Below, in pieces: positions 6,103 through 8,409 of a DNA stretch of 8,409 nt (its first letter is position 1; every line of letters begins with the position of its first letter). The position numbers and the translations under genes were made by a program. The notes under the pieces are model-generated. The model worked only from the letters and a program-made list of their open reading frames with translations, did no database searches and was not told the DNA's origin. Source of the stretch: an uncultured Collinsella sp. (GTDB taxonomy: Bacteria > Actinomycetota > Coriobacteriia > Coriobacteriales > Coriobacteriaceae); NCBI GenBank assembly GCA_958427895.1, contig CAUADW010000072.1:1-8409 (forward strand), read 5' to 3'.

Positions 6103-6820
6103 GGGGAAGGTCCTCTCCCTCGGCCATGCGGCCAAGCAGAATCGCGGTTACGGGACGCAGGTCCTCGGGCACCGTCACCTTAAGGTTATCGCGCGGACTC
6201 TGGACGCAGCGGACGCGCCCACCCATGCGCTCGACCAGCGACGAATCGTCGGTACCGATAAAGCCCTCGGCAATCGCCGCGGCATGGGCACGCTTCATAG
6301 CGTCGACGCTAAAGATCTGCGGCGTCTGCGCGGCCCAATAGAGCTCACGCGGCGGCGTCTCGACGATATTATCGCCGTCAACGATCTTGAGCGTGTCGAT
6401 CGCGGGCTGACCGCACACGACGCCGTCGAGAGCACGGTCGCTCACGAGCACGTCGATAGCGTGGTCGATGGCCTCGGTCGTAATGAGCGGACGAGCGCCA
6501 TCGTGAATGGCGACGTATTCAAAGCCCGCCGGAACCGCATGCACGCCGGCACGGGTGGAATCCTGACGGGTATCGCCGGCATCGGCAAAGCTGATGGGCG
6601 TGTTATACGAATACGGGCTGATGGCCAGGCGGCGCATCTCGGCACGACGCTCGGCAGGGCAAACCACGACGATGTGGCCGACCTTATCACTACGGTCAAA
6701 TGCGCGGATGGACCAGCTCATGAGCGGACGGCCCGCCACATTAACGAGCTGCTTGCCGCCGGGATTTCCAAAGCGCTGGCCGCTGCCGCCGGCAACGACC
6801 ACGGCGCATACGGGCGCCAT
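6092..6820 (-). CDS. ispD: 2-C-methyl-D-erythritol 4-phosphate cytidylyltransferase
   Basis: A 242-residue nucleotidyltransferase that joins CTP to methylerythritol 4-phosphate, giving the precursor of the IspF substrate (the IspE kinase step between them is not encoded here). The N-terminal CTP-binding loop is VVVAGGSGQRFG...GKQ, with R16 and K23. Other family motifs are AGDTRQDSTRAG (81-92), IHDGARP (105-111, D107 and R110), AAQTPQIF (163-170), GTDDSSL (189-195) and LKVTVPEDL (213-221, K214). Length is normal for a single-domain IspD. Start and disA stop share a base in TAATG, with AGGGGAA a few bases upstream, so reinitiation after disA is likely. Confidence 0.96.
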   Translation of the reverse strand: MAPVCAVVVAGGSGQRFGNPGGKQLVNVAGRPLMSWSIRAFDRSDKVGHIVVVCPAERRAEMRRLAISPYSYNTPISFADAGDTRQDSTRAGVHAVPAGFEYVAIHDGARPLITTEAIDHAIDVLVSDRALDGVVCGQPAIDTLKIVDGDNIVETPPRELYWAAQTPQIFSVDAMKRAHAAAIAEGFIGTDDSSLVERMGGRVRCVQSPRDNLKVTVPEDLRPVTAILLGRMAEGEDLPHVQ

Positions 6821-7887
6821 TATGCGTTCCCCTGTTTGGTGCCCTTCATGCGGTACAGCGAGTCCGCAAGAATGGCAGGGTTGTTGACGCCAAAGTCGCC
6901 CAAGCGCTCCGGATCCTCGCTGATGTCGTCCATGAGCTCCTGCAGCGAGCCGTACTCGTCGACGATCTTCTCGGCCACGCCGTCGCGCACGACGGACACG
7001 CGCGAAAGCGTGCGCAGGCCCAGCGGCGTCATGACGGAGTCCTCGTCCAAGTCGTCATAACCCAGAACCGCCGCCACATGCTGCGGGTCAGACAGGTCCT
7101 TAGGCGTCATACGGGCAAGCTCGGCTCGGATCTTCTCGGCGTTTGCCTCGGAAGAATCGCTTGCGTAGTCGCGGATCATCAGGTCGTATTCGGTATCCAT
7201 GCTGGAGCCCGCGAGCTGCTCAAGCTGCATCTGCACGAGCTTGCCCTGGTTGCCCAGCTTGACGATGCAATCCTTAAGCTCGGTCTTTGCCTGCTGCATG
7301 ATCTCGAAGCTCGAGAAAATACCGGTAATGTCGGCGAGCGTGACGTAGTCGTCGAGCTCGAGGGCCGTCAGGCGCAGCAGGGAGCGGTCGAGCGACTGAC
7401 GGGTAGTCTGGAGCGTGGCGACGAGCTGGTTGACCGAGCTCATGATGGTGGTGACGGGCTGGATCTCGTAGCTCTTGCCGTGAACGTACACGTTAACGAC
7501 GGCGCGACGAGCCGAAACCGAGATCACGATGGCGTCGGTGAGCACCGACATGCGAGCGGCAGTACGGTGACGCATGCCCGTCTCACTCGTGGCAAGCGAG
7601 GGATCGGGATTGAGGTGGAAGTTGGCGCGCAGGATCTGGGTGAGGTCGCCATCGATAACGATGGCACCGTCCATCTTGGAAAGCTCGAACAGGCGGTTCG
7701 AGGTAAACGAAATGTTGAGCGGGAAGCCGTCGTTACCGGCAGCGAGCACGTTTTCGGTGTCGCCGACGCAGATAAGGGCACCCAGGTGACCGGCAATGAT
7801 CATGTCGAGGGCGGTGCGGATCGGCTGGCCAGGTGCCGTCAGGCGAATGGCCTGTTCCATACGCTTTTGCAGCTCGTTCTTATCCAA
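6820..7887 (-). CDS. disA: Diadenylate cyclase, DNA-scanning protein DisA
   Basis: A 355-residue protein that condenses two ATP into cyclic di-AMP. The N-terminal DAC domain (about 10-145) carries the catalytic DGA (73-75) and RHR (106-108, in SETGMRHRTAARMS). A helical linker (about 150-285) follows, then a C-terminal helix-hairpin-helix region (about 290-347) that binds branched DNA in characterised DisA proteins. The second hairpin, canonically GIGxxRA, here reads GVNNPAI (333-339), so DNA binding may be altered. No ATG fits: the in-frame start is TTG at 7887-7885 with GGGAG seven bases upstream, and a stop lies further up in the same frame. The first internal ATG would shorten it by nine residues. 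It heads the operon; no radA is beside it. I found no clear promoter in the 150 bases upstream. Confidence 0.96.
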   Translation of the reverse strand: MDKNELQKRMEQAIRLTAPGQPIRTALDMIIAGHLGALICVGDTENVLAAGNDGFPLNISFTSNRLFELSKMDGAIVIDGDLTQILRANFHLNPDPSLATSETGMRHRTAARMSVLTDAIVISVSARRAVVNVYVHGKSYEIQPVTTIMSSVNQLVATLQTTRQSLDRSLLRLTALELDDYVTLADITGIFSSFEIMQQAKTELKDCIVKLGNQGKLVQMQLEQLAGSSMDTEYDLMIRDYASDSSEANAEKIRAELARMTPKDLSDPQHVAAVLGYDDLDEDSVMTPLGLRTLSRVSVVRDGVAEKIVDEYGSLQELMDDISEDPERLGDFGVNNPAILADSLYRMKGTKQGNA

Positions 7888-8021
7888 GGCATCGCTCCCA
7901 TCGTATACGCTCCATAAACGTCAATAAGTTTCTCACGGTTTGCCCCTGTGACGCCCGCAAAATCCGATGCTTACAGAATGAGCGAACACAGCTGAGAGCC
8001 CCAATCCAAATGAGCTGCTTA

Positions 8022-8032
8022 TGTGGTAGCAT
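8022..8032 (+). promoter_or_regulatory. Candidate extended -10 promoter of the mntP riboswitch
   Basis: TGTGGTAGCAT contains TGG followed by TAGCAT (8027-8032), an extended -10 box that needs little -35 sequence. Transcription would begin near 8039, at the first strand of the riboswitch closing helix, as expected for a riboswitch leader. No -35 resembling the consensus is visible. Confidence 0.45.
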
Positions 8033-8039
8033 CGGGATT

Positions 8040-8153
8040 CGCATAAATGAGGGAGTAGTCGCGTGACCGGGTTCGCCTCCGGTGGCGCGGCAAGTCAACA
8101 TACTGGCCGATGCGGTCTGGCTTGCCTTAATGAACGAGACTCGTGGCTGTGCG
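8040..8153 (+). promoter_or_regulatory. yybP-ykoY manganese riboswitch aptamer
   Basis: The leader carries the family's conserved elements in order: AGGGAGTAG (8050-8058, the L1 loop) and GTCAACATACT (8094-8104). GAACGAGAC (8132-8140) follows as the other half of the Mn2+ site. Helices fit as well: CGCATA (8040-8045) with TGTGCG (8148-8153) for P1, CGCG and ACCGG with their complements across 8060-8089 for P2, and GGCAAG (8089-8094) with CTTGCC (8121-8126) for the third arm. Known members bind Mn2+ and turn on exporters, which agrees with mntP just downstream. Confidence 0.9.
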
Positions 8154-8181
8154 CACAACGCGTACGCCACGGGTCTTTTTT
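8138..8181 (+). terminator. Riboswitch-controlled intrinsic terminator
   Basis: The stem GACTCGTGGC (8138-8147) with GCCACGGGTC (8166-8175) has one G-U pair. It extends inwards through 8149-8153 with 8161-8165 and is followed by six T (8176-8181). Its left strand uses the end of the GAGAC metal-binding loop and the whole 3' strand of P1, so aptamer and terminator exclude each other. Manganese binding should therefore favour read-through into mntP. Confidence 0.88.
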
Positions 8182-8234
8182 GTTACTCCCACAAGAGGTA
8201 CACGCGGGCCCGCCCGCAGAGAGGGAGCCAGACT

Positions 8235-8409
8235 ATGGGACTCGCAGAGCTCGTATTGCTCGCTATCGGCCTTTCGATGGACGCCTTTGCCGTATCCATC
8301 TGCAAGGGCCTTGGCATGAAGAAGATCAACCTTAAGGTCGCCGTAGTGCTCGGCCTGTTCTTTGGCGGCTTCCAGGCCGGCATGCCCGTAATCGGATGGG
8401 CGCTCGGCA
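8235..8409 (+). CDS. mntP: Manganese efflux pump MntP (partial, N-terminus)
   Basis: The first 58 residues of MntP, an inner-membrane exporter that removes excess Mn2+; the gene continues beyond the right edge. The start MGLAELVLLAIGLSMDAFAVSICKG matches the family: a first membrane helix (about 4-22) containing the conserved SMDAFA with D16, which is implicated in Mn2+ transport. It is followed by a KG turn and a second helix (about 34-56, with FFGGFQAGMP and IGWALG). Full-length proteins are near 185-190 residues with six helices. GAGGGAG (8221-8227) lies seven bases before the ATG. The riboswitch and terminator upstream, together with the family match, make the manganese role secure. It diverges from disA. 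Confidence 0.94.
   Translation, partial: MGLAELVLLAIGLSMDAFAVSICKGLGMKKINLKVAVVLGLFFGGFQAGMPVIGWALG

Noticed and set aside
6103..6135. Eleven-codon longer ispF start
   Set aside because: The extra residues (MAAWPRERTFP) have no family counterpart. The downstream ATG has a suitable ribosome binding site and gives the usual N-terminus.
7880..8170. Minus-strand open frame of 96 codons upstream of disA
   Set aside because: It runs through the riboswitch and its terminator and overlaps the disA start in another frame. The RNA elements explain the sequence.

Overview
The window looks like chromosomal DNA of a high-GC anaerobic actinobacterium of the Coriobacteriia. A Collinsella-like organism is my best guess, from the codon use, the protein sequences and the gene order. 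This is inference, because no rRNA or other decisive marker is present.

Right part (about 2399-8409): a compact minus-strand housekeeping operon reads disA - ispD - ispF - cysS - rlmB - yacP-like NYN nuclease. It makes the second messenger c-di-AMP, performs two steps of the MEP isoprenoid pathway, charges tRNA-Cys, methylates 23S rRNA, and supplies a probable mRNA-cleaving ribosome-associated nuclease. The genes abut or overlap: TAATG at disA/ispD, an 11-nt overlap at ispD/ispF, and 3-nt gaps at ispF/cysS and rlmB/yacP, where the ribosome binding site lies inside the last codons of the upstream gene. The one sizeable gap, 143 nt between cysS and rlmB, falls where many Firmicutes carry mrnC. 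Divergent from disA, a plus-strand mntP manganese exporter runs off the right edge. It is preceded by a yybP-ykoY (Mn2+) riboswitch and an intrinsic terminator that uses the 3' strand of the aptamer's closing helix.

Middle part (about 961-2371): a plus-strand gene converges on the operon. It encodes an excisionase-like helix-turn-helix fused to a HipA-like kinase and lacks a separate antitoxin gene. A perfect 22-bp inverted repeat sits just before its ribosome binding site and is a good candidate autoregulatory operator. Its base composition and codon use are visibly more AT-rich than the operon's, which suggests acquisition.

Left part (1-960): an AT-richer region. It holds a minus-strand tRNA-Thr(UGU) with a plausible promoter and a clear terminator, then three 57-bp palindromic units spaced 80-81 bp apart, then a nested palindrome of about 145 bp built from a GAGCGTGGAT-type motif. 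A minus-strand frame stays open from about position 313 off the left edge; it may be part of a gene or only repeat-borne sequence. I see nothing convincing in 867-960.

The most interesting locus is the single-polypeptide HTH-HipA kinase with its perfect palindrome. The palindromic repeat arrays beside the tRNA come second.
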